Positions 47,402 to 58,609 of a stretch of DNA of 64,000 nt are shown in pieces (the stretch's first letter is position 1; each line of letters starts with the position of its first letter). The DNA lies in NCBI RefSeq assembly GCF_027409185.1, contig NC_084462.1:46990679-47054678 (forward strand). Direction: 5' to 3'. The position numbers and the translations under genes were made by a program. The notes under the pieces are model-generated. The model had not been told where the DNA came from, made no database searches, and saw only the letters and a list, made by a program, of their open reading frames with translations. The stretch is from Cynocephalus volans. Its lineage: Eukaryota; Chordata; Mammalia; Dermoptera; Cynocephalidae.

Positions 47402-49360
47402 ATTTTATTGAATCACAATTGATTATACATATTTTGGGGTACAATGTTGATGTATTTTGATCAAATCAATATTAGCATATGTGTTATTACAAATCATACT
47501 TATTCTTTATGCCCCTTATCCAATCTCTCCACATCCCCCCTCCCTCCCACCTCTGATAACCCTAGATTTGCTCTCTCCTTCAGAGTAACAGTTACTCTGT
47601 TGATATGTTGAATGGATGATCAGTCCAGTGCTGAGAGGTATGTTCAGGTCCCCCAATATTATCATAGAGCAGATGCTTCTTCTGTCACTCTGGAATGGGC
47701 TTTGTGGAGAGAGACATCCTCTTCTTTTCTTTAGTCTCCACTGGTGACTCTCCTTGTGTCAATGCACTTGAGTAGTTGGTGGGCCATCTGCATGGAGGTT
47801 GTGGAGTCTATCCACTTTTGTGGCAGCCATGGCTATTGTGGTGGCTGTCGTGGGCCACCCACATGGAAGTGGTGTTTTCGGCGTGCTCTTTGCCTGGTTG
47901 TGGGTGGAGGGGTTGGTCTCTGGCTCCATTCTTCAGGGCCCTGGGTGGCCCCATGGTAGCAGTGGCTTGTCTCGTTGTGGGAAGAGTGGTCAGTCCTGGT
48001 TCCAACTGTTTTTACGTTCTAAGTTGTTGTGGAGCAGTCGGGTGGGAGGGGGACAAGGGAAGGGGGATGGAAATAGGGTGGGAGAAGGAAGAAAGAGAGG
48101 GTCATGGTTGAGGCCTGTGGCACCCCCCTCATTCCTTCAGGGGAGGCCAGGGAGCTTCCAGTGGTGGCTTAGTCATTGCTGGGCTGAATGCAGATGTCAG
48201 GGGGGTGTTGCTGAAGCTCTGTGCCCTTCACCAACCTGCCTCGGGAGGCCAGGGAGCTTCCAGTGGTTGTTCATTTGTCATCACCAGGCTGGTTGAAGAT
48301 TTCAGGGGGATGTGGCCGAAGCCCTTGGCCCCCCATTGCCCTGGCTCAGGAGCCTGGGGTGTTTCCTGTGGTGGCTCAGTGGTCATCGCTGGGCTGTTTG
48401 TGGGTGTTGGGTAGCATGGCTGAGGCCCCTGGCCCTCATCCTTCCCTGGCTTGGGGGCCCAAGGGGCTTCAGGTCTTTCTAGGTTTTATAGGTGTTCTTT
48501 GGTGAAATGAGACCTTTACAAGTTAATATCAAACTTTGTCTATGGTCTGTGGGCATTTGGGTTTTTTTTCTCAGTTTTGTGTTGGATTATTTGCTGTTCC
48601 CACTACTTACACTCTGCTTATAACCCTGTATTGCTGCTTTGCTGCTGACTCCCTGGGGAAGGCATTTTGTGTAGCTCAGGTTTTAATGGTTGACTTTGCA
48701 TGTACTTTGGGTCTTGTGAGGTCCGGTACACCTGTGTAGTGTGGAAACTCTGGTCTGGGCCTGAGTCTTTTCAGCAAACTGCACCCCCTGAAGTTCTATA
48801 CTCCTGACCAGTCTACACAGAGCAGGCCTATGCTGATTGTGGGGCAGATCAGCTGTCCTTGTTGTGCCCTGATGTTCCCCTGGTGGCCCGTGTCCCCCAC
48901 TGCCCGCATTCCAAACTCTTCCCACGGGAGAAGCCATGCGCTGGTCTCTTGTGATGACTCACCGGTCTCTGAGTGGCTCCTCATTTCAGTTGTTGTGGCT
49001 CCTCGCTCCCATGTGGGTCCACGGGGACCCTGTTAGGCCACCAAGGCCCTCGTCTCCCCTACAGCCTCCAAGAAACTTCATCCAAAGGGCACAGCAGTGG
49101 CTTTTGCCAGCTCCTGCTCCATGTGTTCACCAGGGCCAGCCTTGAAGGGTCGGGGCTCCAAACATTCAGAGCGGTCCTTTCTTTCTGTCATAGTGGCTTC
49201 TCCTGCCTTCATGCACTCTGTAGGTCTCTCCTCCTCTTCCCCTGAGCTCTAGCAGCCCCAACTTGGCTGTCATTACTTTTTAATAGTTGTAAATTGGTTG
49301 ATTGTGGGAGAGAGTGACACTGGCAACCATCTATTCTGCCATCTTGACCAGAAGTCTCTA
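47402..49360 (-). mobile_element. ORF-less L1: 5' UTR joined to a scrap of ORF2 and the 3' UTR
   Basis: On the minus strand the element starts at about 49360 with 'ggtcaagatggcagaatag', the canonical L1 5' end. It continues through about 1.6 kb of GC-rich 5' UTR, then a short ORF2 endonuclease-region remnant (about 47690-47600: 'ataatattgggggacctgaa', 'cagcactggactgatcatc'), then the G-rich 3' UTR (47520-47565) and an end like the other L1 tails here ('ttgtaccccaaaatatg', 'ttcaataaaata'). ORF1 and nearly all of ORF2 are absent. The exact duplication gaaatgtgtat at 47391-47401 and 49361-49371 shows it was inserted in this form and not deleted afterwards at its ends. A spliced L1 RNA (a SpIRE, spliced integrated retrotransposed element) or an internally deleted non-autonomous L1 would explain it. 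Confidence 0.8.
48110..48490 (-). repeat. Tandem ~100-bp units in the L1 5' UTR
   Basis: At least three and a half related units of roughly 100 bp follow each other. Each contains a version of 'gaggccagggagcttccag' (48143, 48245; 'caggagcctggggtgtttcc' at 48347; 'gggggcccaaggggcttc' at 48451) and of 'tcatcgctgggctg'. Repeated promoter units are known from mouse L1 5' UTRs, so these may be promoter monomers. The unit borders are my estimate. Confidence 0.6.
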
Positions 49361-49371
49361 GAAATGTGTAT

Positions 49372-49822
49372 TATTTTTGCTTTTACTTTAAATGCATAGT
49401 CTGTCAGGAAGTATATATGATACACTGTAGATGCCACATTATTCTCTTGGATATACAATTGTTCCAGACCATTTATGACAAAAAAAAAAAAAAAAGGAAA
49501 GAAAGAAAGAAAAGAAAATTTTCTTTTTTCACTGAATATTTTTGTGTTCTGGTTGAAAGTTAACTGACCATGTATGTGTGGGTATATTTCCAGACCCTAT
49601 TCATTCCTTTGGTCTCTTTGTCTAACCTTACACTATGCAACACTGCCTCACTTTTATAATTTTATAGTAAGTCTTGAAATTAGGTAGGTTGAATCCTCCA
49701 ACTTTATTCTTTTTCTACAAAACTTGGCTATTCTAGGTTCTTTGCATTTTCACAAATATGTTTTAGAATCAGCATATTTCTTTATTAAAAATAATTTGAA
49801 GCAGAGCTACCATATCAGTTCT
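49372..49822 (-). mobile_element. Old antisense L1 ORF2, right piece
   Basis: 'gaccatgtatgtgtgggtat', 'gtaagtcttgaaattaggta' and 'ttgaatcctccaactttatt' are the reverse complement of a well-known L1M ORF2 stretch. A poly(A)/(GAAA)n run at 49480-49518 interrupts it. It is continuous with 47220-47390 if the ORF-less L1 is removed. Confidence 0.8.
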
Positions 49823-49824
49823 AA

Positions 49825-52030
49825 ACATTCTAACTCTGGACTTTTCCATTAGAGAGAAATAAAATGTATCTTATTCAGGCCACTTTCACTGTGGATTTCT
49901 TTTACTGAAAACCAAACCTAACCTAACTGATATAAGCTTTGATTCACTCTAACAGACCATCTGCCAAGCCTTGGACCCATCGGTGTCACCAGAAAGTATA
50001 ATGGAGGTAGCTCTCCTAGAGCCACAAGAACTGATTGTGGAGAAGAGAGGGTTCCCCAGGGAAATTAGGACACCAGAGCTAGAAGAAGTTGAAAGGATGT
50101 TGGGTAGGTAAAACAACATATACCTACCACTCCACCCAACATAGCACTAAAACTGAACAGGCTGTAGGTTACACATGCCTTGATTTGTTTTGTGTTTATA
50201 CTAGAAGATTCTCATATCAGTTTTTGAAAAAACTCATTTGGTTGGAAATGTGCTTCTAGCTATCAAGTTGCATATAGACTCTGAAATACAAGCAATGGCA
50301 CCCAGAGTGAAGTAGGTGAAAGAGGCAGCTATACAATGATTCCAAAGATTCCAGAGCACAGTCTGCTGAGGAACAGGGCAAGCAACCCAGCTGTGGGAGA
50401 AGCCAGAGCCAATCTCATGAGGATGAACTCTTGCACCCACCAAATGAGGAAGCCTCAAGGGACTTTGTTTGCTTGCGTGCTTGCTTGCTTGTTTTTATTT
50501 GATTTGCACTAGTCAAAGAACAGGGTTAAACAAAAATAGGAAAGAAGGGACACGTTTTTTAGATTGGGGGGACAAGACTGGGAACATGCTATTGGAAACA
50601 ATTTAAAAAGCAAGTGCTGATGGGACGGCCTTTGCCAAATGTTTTCTGAAAACCCAGATGAAGTTATGAAACATGGATGTGAAAAGCCCAAAGCCAAACC
50701 CAGACCAGTCTCTTATTAATGCCTGATGGCACCACGAGTACTGTAATTGGAATGTGATGTTGAGAGATAACACAAGTGATACCGTTGGCAGATCTAACCC
50801 CCTTGGAAATGCCTCCCAGCCTGTGTTGAACTCCCTGTCCTGAGCTGGTTGGCTGGTCTTCAGTGTACAGCTATGGGATGAGAAAGAGAGTTGGCTTCAT
50901 CTTGCGAGTTACACTTACTGCTTCAGAAGTTGCTTGGCTCCGTCTCAGAAGGATGCTTGGCTCTGATATTCTGAAGATCACTCCCTATTCTTTCTCCTTT
51001 GCCCATCTCTGATCCCACCAAATCACAGTTCGACTTATGCCTTCCCAAGTGCTAGAAGCAGAAAGGATTTTAGAGATCAGTAGATCACAAACTCCCTCGT
51101 TTTCAGCTGAGAAAACTTGTGTTCCTGGCTCTGTGGACATTTTTTTAAAGTGTGAGATAACTTCCTTGCCCTTAAGCAAGAAATCTTCTTGGATTTTTTG
51201 TTTTGGTTTGTTTTGGTTGTTTGTCCTATTTCCTTCCCATGGCTATTTTTGTTTCTTCTTCTGAAATCATCTATCCTACAGCCTTCCCTATGTTTCAATC
51301 AACCAAATATATTAAACCTTAAAACAAATGAAATTGAAAAACAAAGGACTCCAAGTATTAAACTGTATGAAAGACATGACTTTACATTTAATTTAAAGCA
51401 ATTGATCTGAAGCATTATTATCAACCTGATGTACTGTTTTAACTAAGAACCTGTCTGTCTAGAGTGCTGTGCCACATAATACAAATGGAATTAAATGAAC
51501 AAGAATGCTGACTTTAGATTTACAAAATACCAGGCAGGTTATTTTAGGTCAACGGCAATGAGGGTTCCTAGTATGCACCACATGTCTTATCTCCGTAGCC
51601 CTCAGATGCAGGTAGATCCATAAGCACCATGGTAGCCATCTCAGATAGTCACAAGCCCAAGAGGACATCCTGGATCTGGAGACCTGGTCAAGGCCCATTC
51701 GATAGATGAGACAGCTTCGTCTTCTTTTGCTTTCTGTGTCTTCACCTGGCCCGTATCAACAAGAGGTGTTCTTGGTGCCCTTAGAGACCACTTTTTCTTT
51801 ATAAACTCAGAGTCAAGTTCACAGCTACTAACTATGAAACAGGACTTTATGGAATGCCATCTTGTACTCCATCTTCCTTTTCTTATTATCATTTTCTTCT
51901 AGTTTATTTTGTTTGGCAATAAAATCTGCATTGTTGCTAATCACTTTAAATTCTTTTTGGAGCAAGGTATAATTTATATTATATATTACATTATATCAAT
52001 TAATATAATTAATGTGTGTGCACATAAGTT
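49825..52030. other. Low-copy DNA, no gene recognised
   Basis: A (TTGC)n-like run lies at 50467-50491. No exon, RNA gene or repeat family is identified. Confidence 0.35.
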
Positions 52031-52034
52031 TGAG

Positions 52035-52265
52035 GGTATGGCAGAAAGAGAATTGGATTTGGAATCGTACCATCCTGCTTTAAGTCTCAATTCTGCCACT
52101 CAGTACCTGTGTGACCTAGGATGAGCTATTTTGCCTCCTGAGATCTGGCTTCTTCACCTGTGATTTAGAAATGAGAATCTACCTACCTTGGAAAAGGCTG
52201 TTAGGACTGAAGGTAATACACATAGTGAAATACCTTGTACATTGTCTGGGACCTAGTAATCACCC
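52035..52265 (+). mobile_element. MIR SINE, nearly full length
   Basis: 'gagaattggatttggaatcg', 'ctgccactcagtacctgtgt' and 'gacctaggatgagctatttt' through 'tctgggacctagtaatca' are MIR. Confidence 0.85.
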
Positions 52266-52589
52266 ATGTATCATTAGCTACGCTTATTTAGAAATCAGGT
52301 CATCTGTAAAGTATTTAGGCATGATTCTATCTTCTAAACAGGATTGAGTTTTTCCTGTCAAGTCAACAAGGCTGAATCCAACATCAACACTCCACTGCTT
52401 CCCTGTCCCAATGCAAAAGCGCAAGCTGCGACCACCCCTAATATGTCATACTGATACAGGGAGGGAGGGAAATAGAGCAGAAGAGAGTCAGAGAGGCCCC
52501 TGTGTTAATCCTCAAGTGAGTCTGTAGCAATTACTGAGCCAGCGGGGGCAGCGGTATGACTGGACCCCACTTACATGCACACAGGCCAG

Positions 52590-52715
52590 CGTCAGCCTCA
52601 GCATCAACTGGGAACTTGTAAAAAGTGTGAACCAGGAGTTTGTGATTTAACAAGCTCTCCAGTGATTCTTACGTACACTTAGTGCTCAGAGAAGCACGGC
52701 TGGAGAACATTAACA
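52590..52715 (+). mobile_element. MER5A-like MITE
   Basis: 'gcatcaactgggaacttgta', 'gagtttgtgatttaacaagc' and 'tctccagtgattctta' follow the MER5A order. A similar fragment lies at 53515-53600 ('tttcccaggtgattcc'). Confidence 0.7.
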
Positions 52716-52719
52716 TTAG

Positions 52720-53865
52720 AAGGTGCCTTTAAACATCAGCCAGCTTAGAATGAACAAGCTCTTGGCCAGATCCATCCCCCAGGATTATTTATTTGGAACT
52801 GAAAAATTATTTTTAAGATAGCTGCTTTTGCATTTTGAAAAATTGAATTTCCAGGTCATCTTGCAAAATCAAAACTGTGGCAACACTGAATCTGCATTTC
52901 CACAGGGCCACATTTAACAAGAGTCAAATAGTAGTGCCCTTCTTTAAAACAGATTTGCCCTCTCCAGTTTGCCGTAGTCCCCACCAGTCCCAATTACGTC
53001 ACACATGGTCCACATTACCCCTCTCTGGTCCCTGTCAGGCCCCTGTGGGCATTTGGTTTGGCCACTCCTGATTTACTTCAACTCCTCCACCCCCATTCAG
53101 AAAAGTGAACTTAGAGTCAGAGAGTTTAAGCAGTTCAGTTAGCAAGTTAAGAACCAAATAATATATTATATACGTGGTAGCTATTATTACAATACCATTC
53201 GTTAAAAACAAATAGTTTGGACTTGAACGCTAGTTTGTGATATTTTCTGTACTGTAGTTCTGCATCTTTTTCCTTTGTTACTACTCTTGACATTCATTTT
53301 CATCCCCCCACGTCAGAACGCTATTTAGAGAAGGGAGATGCAGTATGATTTGCTGAGTTTCACAGGAGACAAACAAACAAACAATTTTGCCTCCACAGTG
53401 ACTAGATCTCATCTTGGTATTACACACTCAAGGTATCTCATTTCTAACAAATACCAGAAATTACACTTGTAAATGACATGCTTGTGTCTGTGAAAAAAGA
53501 TGTTTCTTAGGTACTGGTAATTTGGATATGTAAAAAGTTTCCCAGGTGATTCCATTTTATGCAACCAGGTTTGGAGAACAATGATTTGGGCAACTCTGAG
53601 GTAATCTAATTATCCTCCCTGCCTCTGATCATTTTTGGAAATTTTTTTAATTGATTGAATGAAAAGTTATTCCTTATATGAAGCTGAAATTCACTATCTG
53701 CAATATTGTCTTCTCCCTAGTTCCCTTAAAAACCCTTTCAGGATATCTTGCACATCCCCACCCAATTGTCTCTCAACTGTTCTTTAAATGATTTGGTCTC
53801 TGAACTGAGATCCATTGTGGTCACCAACCTCAGGAAATAATAATGAGATGTGTTTTTTATGAAAA
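52720..53865. other. Low-copy DNA, no gene recognised
   Basis: Apart from the MER5A-like fragment near 53515-53600, nothing is recognised. Confidence 0.35.
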
Positions 53866-53869
53866 CCAT

Positions 53870-53990
53870 ATTCTGTGCTGGGCGCAGAGCTAGGAACTTT
53901 GGCTCCTTTCTCTCATCTTCTTAATGAGCCAGAGAAGTGGATTTTATAACCATTCTTTAACTGGAAAAGCGAGATCTGGGACCGAGGCAG
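53870..53990 (-). mobile_element. MIR SINE fragment
   Basis: 'tctgtgctgggcgcagagct', then a TCATCTTCTTAATGAGCC stretch and 'ataaccattctttaactgg' follow antisense MIR. Confidence 0.65.
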
Positions 53991-53999
53991 TCATGCTAG

Positions 54000-54650
54000 T
54001 AAAAGCTTTGCTGGCTTGGCACCATTTGGTGGCTGAATCTGGACACAATATTTTTTAAATCAGAAACTTCCTGGTCTAGAACACTTTGTTTCCAGTTTTA
54101 AGGTTAGTAAACAAATCTTTGCATCATTTGTTTTAGACCCAGCCTCTTACGTGACTGGCTGGAAGATGGACCTTTCAAGGTGCCAGCAGCGGCGCACCAA
54201 CGACCCATGCTCCACCCGTGGGATGTACCGGCTGCAAATGCCGGGCCTTGAGACAGTAGTTTGTTAGGCCCTTAAACACCAGAGGAGAGACCTGACAAAA
54301 CTGAGGAAGAACAGCTAAGTATTTATTTGTGAGGAGCCTTCATGAGGGGTTGGGGGAGCAGACACTAAGTGTGAGTTTTGACTACTAAAGTGTGGGCAGT
54401 CTATGGGAATGTAAAAAAAGGGAGAAAGAAAAAGAACTCGGGTTTGGTTGTCAGTTTGGTTTGGTTTTCACCAATTTCCTGCTCTCCCTGCATTCCTCCT
54501 GCATCTTCCACTTTAAAAGAACAATAATAAATAAATAAAGATTGAATGTAAAAAGAAACTGTAGCCTATAATTCCGGTGGGTAACCCTCAAATTAGAGAA
54601 TAAGAACTACAAGTGCTCTGGTGTGCTCAACTAACAGTTGTGTATCTTAT
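54000..54650. other. Low-copy DNA, no gene recognised
   Basis: Contains a short CpG-containing stretch (54180-54245) and an (AATA)n run near 54525. No exon is recognised. Confidence 0.35.
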
Positions 54651-54654
54651 ATGT

Positions 54655-54728
54655 GGGTACTTCAAAAAGTTCGTGGAAAATGGAATTAAAAGATAATATG
54701 AATCTTTCCATGAACTTTTTGAAGACCC
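54655..54728 (+). mobile_element. Mariner-like MITE, copy 3
   Basis: A 74-bp near-palindrome: left arm gggtacttcaaaaagttcgt, core 'ggaattaaaagataatatg', right arm 'ccatgaactttttgaagacc'. It is the clearest copy of the family, and there is no coding capacity. Confidence 0.85.
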
Positions 54729-54729
54729 T

Positions 54730-55735
54730 GGCATACAGGCAGGAGAAACCTGATGCACTCCTCATATGTGCTTGGGGTTTTGTATATCTTTGTCAATACA
54801 GTGATCAGTTAATTTCAGAGACGTTACGGGTTCCCACTGGGACAATAATTTTACTGAGAAGCATTTTTAAGATGTGATTTTTACACTTTTGAGAGAATTG
54901 AGTCAGCATGTTAAAAACTTATGTTACATACTAGATATTGTTTCCAATTCTGTCCAATGGCTAGCTGATTTGTATAATATGCCAAAGAAAATTAAATGTG
55001 AAGTCCAATTTATGTTTCATATTTCAATAGTTGGTATAAATTGATTCCTTTTTAATTGAAATTATGTGGTTTGAATATACAACCTCAATAACAAAAACAA
55101 AGTCAGTTTTCAATCACTTGATTTATTTCATGTTTTGTCACCCTGCCATTATTAAATTAATTCACCTTCTAATAAAAATAATTCCTAATATTGAGAAAAT
55201 ACAGATAAGTAGACAGAAGCTTTATTATGATCATCAGTATTAAAACTAAATCCTTTTTTTCTCATTAAAGAAGATACAGTCAATTTGATTAAGGCACATT
55301 AATCCCTAGTTGACATTAAATTCATCTAAAACTCTACATTCATATTGATTATTAACAAAGCATAAAACATGTTTTAAGTGATTAATATATAGAAGAAACA
55401 CATTTTCAGAGATTCAAGTAATTATACTTTTAAATGGTCTGTAGATGAATTAATAATTTGAGGCCTTTTCTTTAATTTATTAAATATTTTTATGGGGGAA
55501 GAAAACAGAAAAGTATCTTTTCTAATGAAAAAAAATTAGAAAATTTTACTAGGATATTGATTTAAAGTTGATAATTCCCTCTAAATTAACTTAAAGTCAT
55601 CACAGTATGAAAACTGAGCCTAAAATTATCATTATACTTATATCATTTAAATTCTTGTATGAGAGATTGCTCTATTCTGTGAAATTTTCTGAGTTTTTTT
55701 CCTTTACTTTTTCTAGAAAAGAGAAATTATTATAC
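54730..55735. other. AT-rich low-copy DNA, possibly conserved
   Basis: Very AT-rich, with many TAAT/ATTA cores and no recognised repeat, especially 55000-55700. No exon is recognised. Confidence 0.3.
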
Positions 55736-55737
55736 AA

Positions 55738-55813
55738 GGGTACTTCAAAATGTTCATGGAAAAATAGAATTAAAAGATAATACATATCTTTTCATGAACA
55801 TTTGAAGTGTCCC
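55738..55813 (+). mobile_element. Mariner-like MITE, copy 4
   Basis: Left arm gggtacttcaaaatgttcat, core 'gaattaaaagataatacat', right arm 'ttcatgaacatttgaagtg'. It lies about 1 kb from copy 3 in the same orientation. The G/C at the inner arms is paired on both sides (atgttcat / atgaacat), keeping the palindrome. Confidence 0.85.
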
Positions 55814-55814
55814 C

Positions 55815-58430
55815 TAAAGCAATGAATAGCTCACACTCAGCATTTTTTAAACCATCCTAGATTGTAAAGCCACTCTATTTTGAAACATCTTTCTGTATGA
55901 ACTGCTTTAATTGAACTTTTAGAACATAGTGACCTCTAATTTTAAATGTATTCCAGGTGGCATATTTTTATTCCTGCTTTATCAGTCTGTTTGCAGGGTA
56001 TAGGTCACTTTACAAAGAACGTCACCATGTATTTTAACTCCAGTTTCAAACTACATTCTTATCCCAAGTCCATTCAGACCAGTCTTATACTAGTTTAACT
56101 TCAGCTCATGAGCTCCTTTATATAGGGCTTAAATCTTCCACCAGGGCAAGACAAGCCAAACAAAGTAACTGTCTTTTCAATGTACATTGACTTAAAGAAA
56201 TTACTTTTCATGTTAAATAGCAACAAGAAACAGACTTGTATTTTATCCAGCTTTTCAATTTAATGATAAGCTCTAGAGCTAATTAATTTAATAGACTACA
56301 AGATGCCAATTTTCTTTATTTACCTTTTTTGTCTTGATAAACATTAGTGTGCTTGAATGGACACCTCTATTTTCCTTGGGGTTTTAAAGCTTCCTTTCAT
56401 GTGTGTGAAAAATGGCTAAATATGTCAGGGTTTATCAAGCAGAGCCTTGCTTTTTTGGCTGGTCTCTTTTGCCTTATCTAGCAAACACATTACCCTCTCC
56501 ATCAAAATGTGGCACAGCAAACACTGCAGTAGGCCCGCACACATAACCAGAGCTACCTTGAAACAGTCTCTAGACTCTTTAAACTCAGTTAGAAAGCTGA
56601 TTAGGTCCACATCTTTGGGCATTATCTTATTTTTGATAGCCGCGCTATGAAAAGGCAATAAAGAAAAGCTGTCTAATAGGAAGGCGAGTTAAAGTGTCTG
56701 CTTACTTAACAGCTGTACTTAAAAGGAAGGGGAAAAAAAGAGCTGTGTAAACTAGTTTAACTATTTGCTAAATCTCAAAGAGAGCAATGTTTAAAAAAAG
56801 AATTTATATGTGAGTTAAAGGGGAACCATAATATTTCCTTAAATCTCAGCATTCACATAAGGCAAAGAACAGACCACTTTAATGTATTTTTCTTTCTGGA
56901 GATATTCTAATAGCTTTGTTTAGTACCTTTTAGGCAACTTTGAGACTGTTGTTAGTCCAAATATGAGAAAGTCAAAGGTTCATTCTAGGCCTTGGAGCAA
57001 CTGTGAGGAGACACAGTAGGAATTCATGTATATTTCACTAAAGTTACCTTTTCCCTCATCTAAAAGGGTGAGTTAGTTAAGTAAAAGTGAGAAAATACCT
57101 AACACTGAAGCTAAGTTTAAACATATAAAATTCATCTTTTATATCAAATAGAGCAATGACAGATGATATTTAGGGGGAAATATTTTATCAGATGAGCAAA
57201 GTCCATGCCTGGTTTTGTGCATCTTAAACTCACACAAAGTCCAGCTTCTCAGGACCTCATGCATGTTTGGTGTATGTAAAGAGTGGAAATGGACTGTCCT
57301 CATGACACTGATCACGGAGAAAAGAAATGTGTAGGATGTGGAATGCTGATTTAAAGAGAGGAGGGGAGTCATTCAAAGGGACAGGTTAACATTAACACGT
57401 GTCAGAAAACACCACTTCCTTGGCCGGGCTTGTTTGCATGAGTTGGTTGGGGGAGTGACATAAAATGAAAACTATTCATAGCTGAGGTTCTGTGATCTAA
57501 TTGTAACAAGAGCAAGTCTTATTCTGTATCTGTGTAGGGTGACAGGGGGAGATGGGGAGGATGTGTTAGCCATCTTTCAAACACTCTAGTTTCACTTCAG
57601 CTCTGATCTCAAGTTACTATCTAAAGTGGCAATAGACCAGCTCAAAAACAACAAGAAAGATATTCCAAGTCAAAGGAATGCCGATGCCATTTCCAATTGA
57701 CATTTGTTTTGTCTTAATTTCAAAAGTCAACATGTGAGGTGAAAATATTAAACCCCCAAAGTCTTTATTATTTCATTTCATTAATTTTCACATCAAGGTC
57801 CTACTTGTTAGTTAATATTCTAACCTATTATCCTGATAATCTTTTCATCAGAAATAAATTTAAACTTAAACAATACAATGCCTGGCACATATAAAATGCA
57901 TATCATAAAACCAGAAGATGTGAAAGCAGGCTATGAAGGACTTATGGACTTAATAAAAGGGAAAAAACAAGAAAGAGCATGCTGGCATCCTCACCACAAA
58001 AACTGGCTGGATAGCAGGTCACATAGCTGTTTGCCGTTTTTAGGGGCTCTTGGTAGAGTTTTCCTGTGATCTGGTTTTCAAACATTTCAGTAACATTCCC
58101 ACTACTACCTGGAGATGCACTGTAGCTCAGCGCTTACATAAATACTATTTAGTGTATCTAGGGCTCAGGAAGACAGGGAGAAAGACACTTCAGGGCAGTT
58201 TTGCTCTTCTGAAGCATCAGTGCACTGCAAATTTGAGTGAATCTGCAGATTTGCAGATTTTTGAGCAAAGTCTTAACAGAGTCACTTCAAATTTAAAGTT
58301 TAAATTTTGGAGTTTGGTCACAACAGTCTAGGTGACCATAACAAAAATATTGTTGTCAATAACAGTATTAATAAGACATTACTGCATACAATAAATAGTA
58401 ATAAATAATAAATCTATAAGTAATAGCTGA
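55815..58430. other. Low-copy DNA with candidate conserved noncoding stretches
   Basis: No repeat or exon is recognised. The stretches 56400-56720 and 57400-57780 are repeat-free with even composition and possible motifs (for example tttgccttatctagc, attaggtccacatc). They are candidate enhancers by look only. Confidence 0.35.
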
Positions 58431-58434
58431 TGCA

Positions 58435-58605
58435 TGCCTAGACATGACTGTGTCAGGTACTGCTCTGAGAGCTTCATGTGTGTTAACTCACTTAATCTTT
58501 TCAGCAACCCTCCTGAAGTAGTTCTATTATTATTTCAGTAGATGAGGAAACTGAAGGACAGAGAAATGAAGTAACTTTCACAGAGCTGCACAGCTAGGTA
58601 CTGGC
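58435..58605 (-). mobile_element. MIR SINE
   Basis: 'tgtgttaactcacttaatct', 'gtagatgaggaaactgaagg' and 'cagagctgcacagctaggta' are antisense MIR. Confidence 0.88.
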
Positions 58606-58609
58606 TAAA

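Noticed and set aside
47776-48296. Overlapping 94-165-codon plus-strand frames
   Set aside because: They lie antisense within the GC-rich L1 5' UTR of the ORF-less L1.
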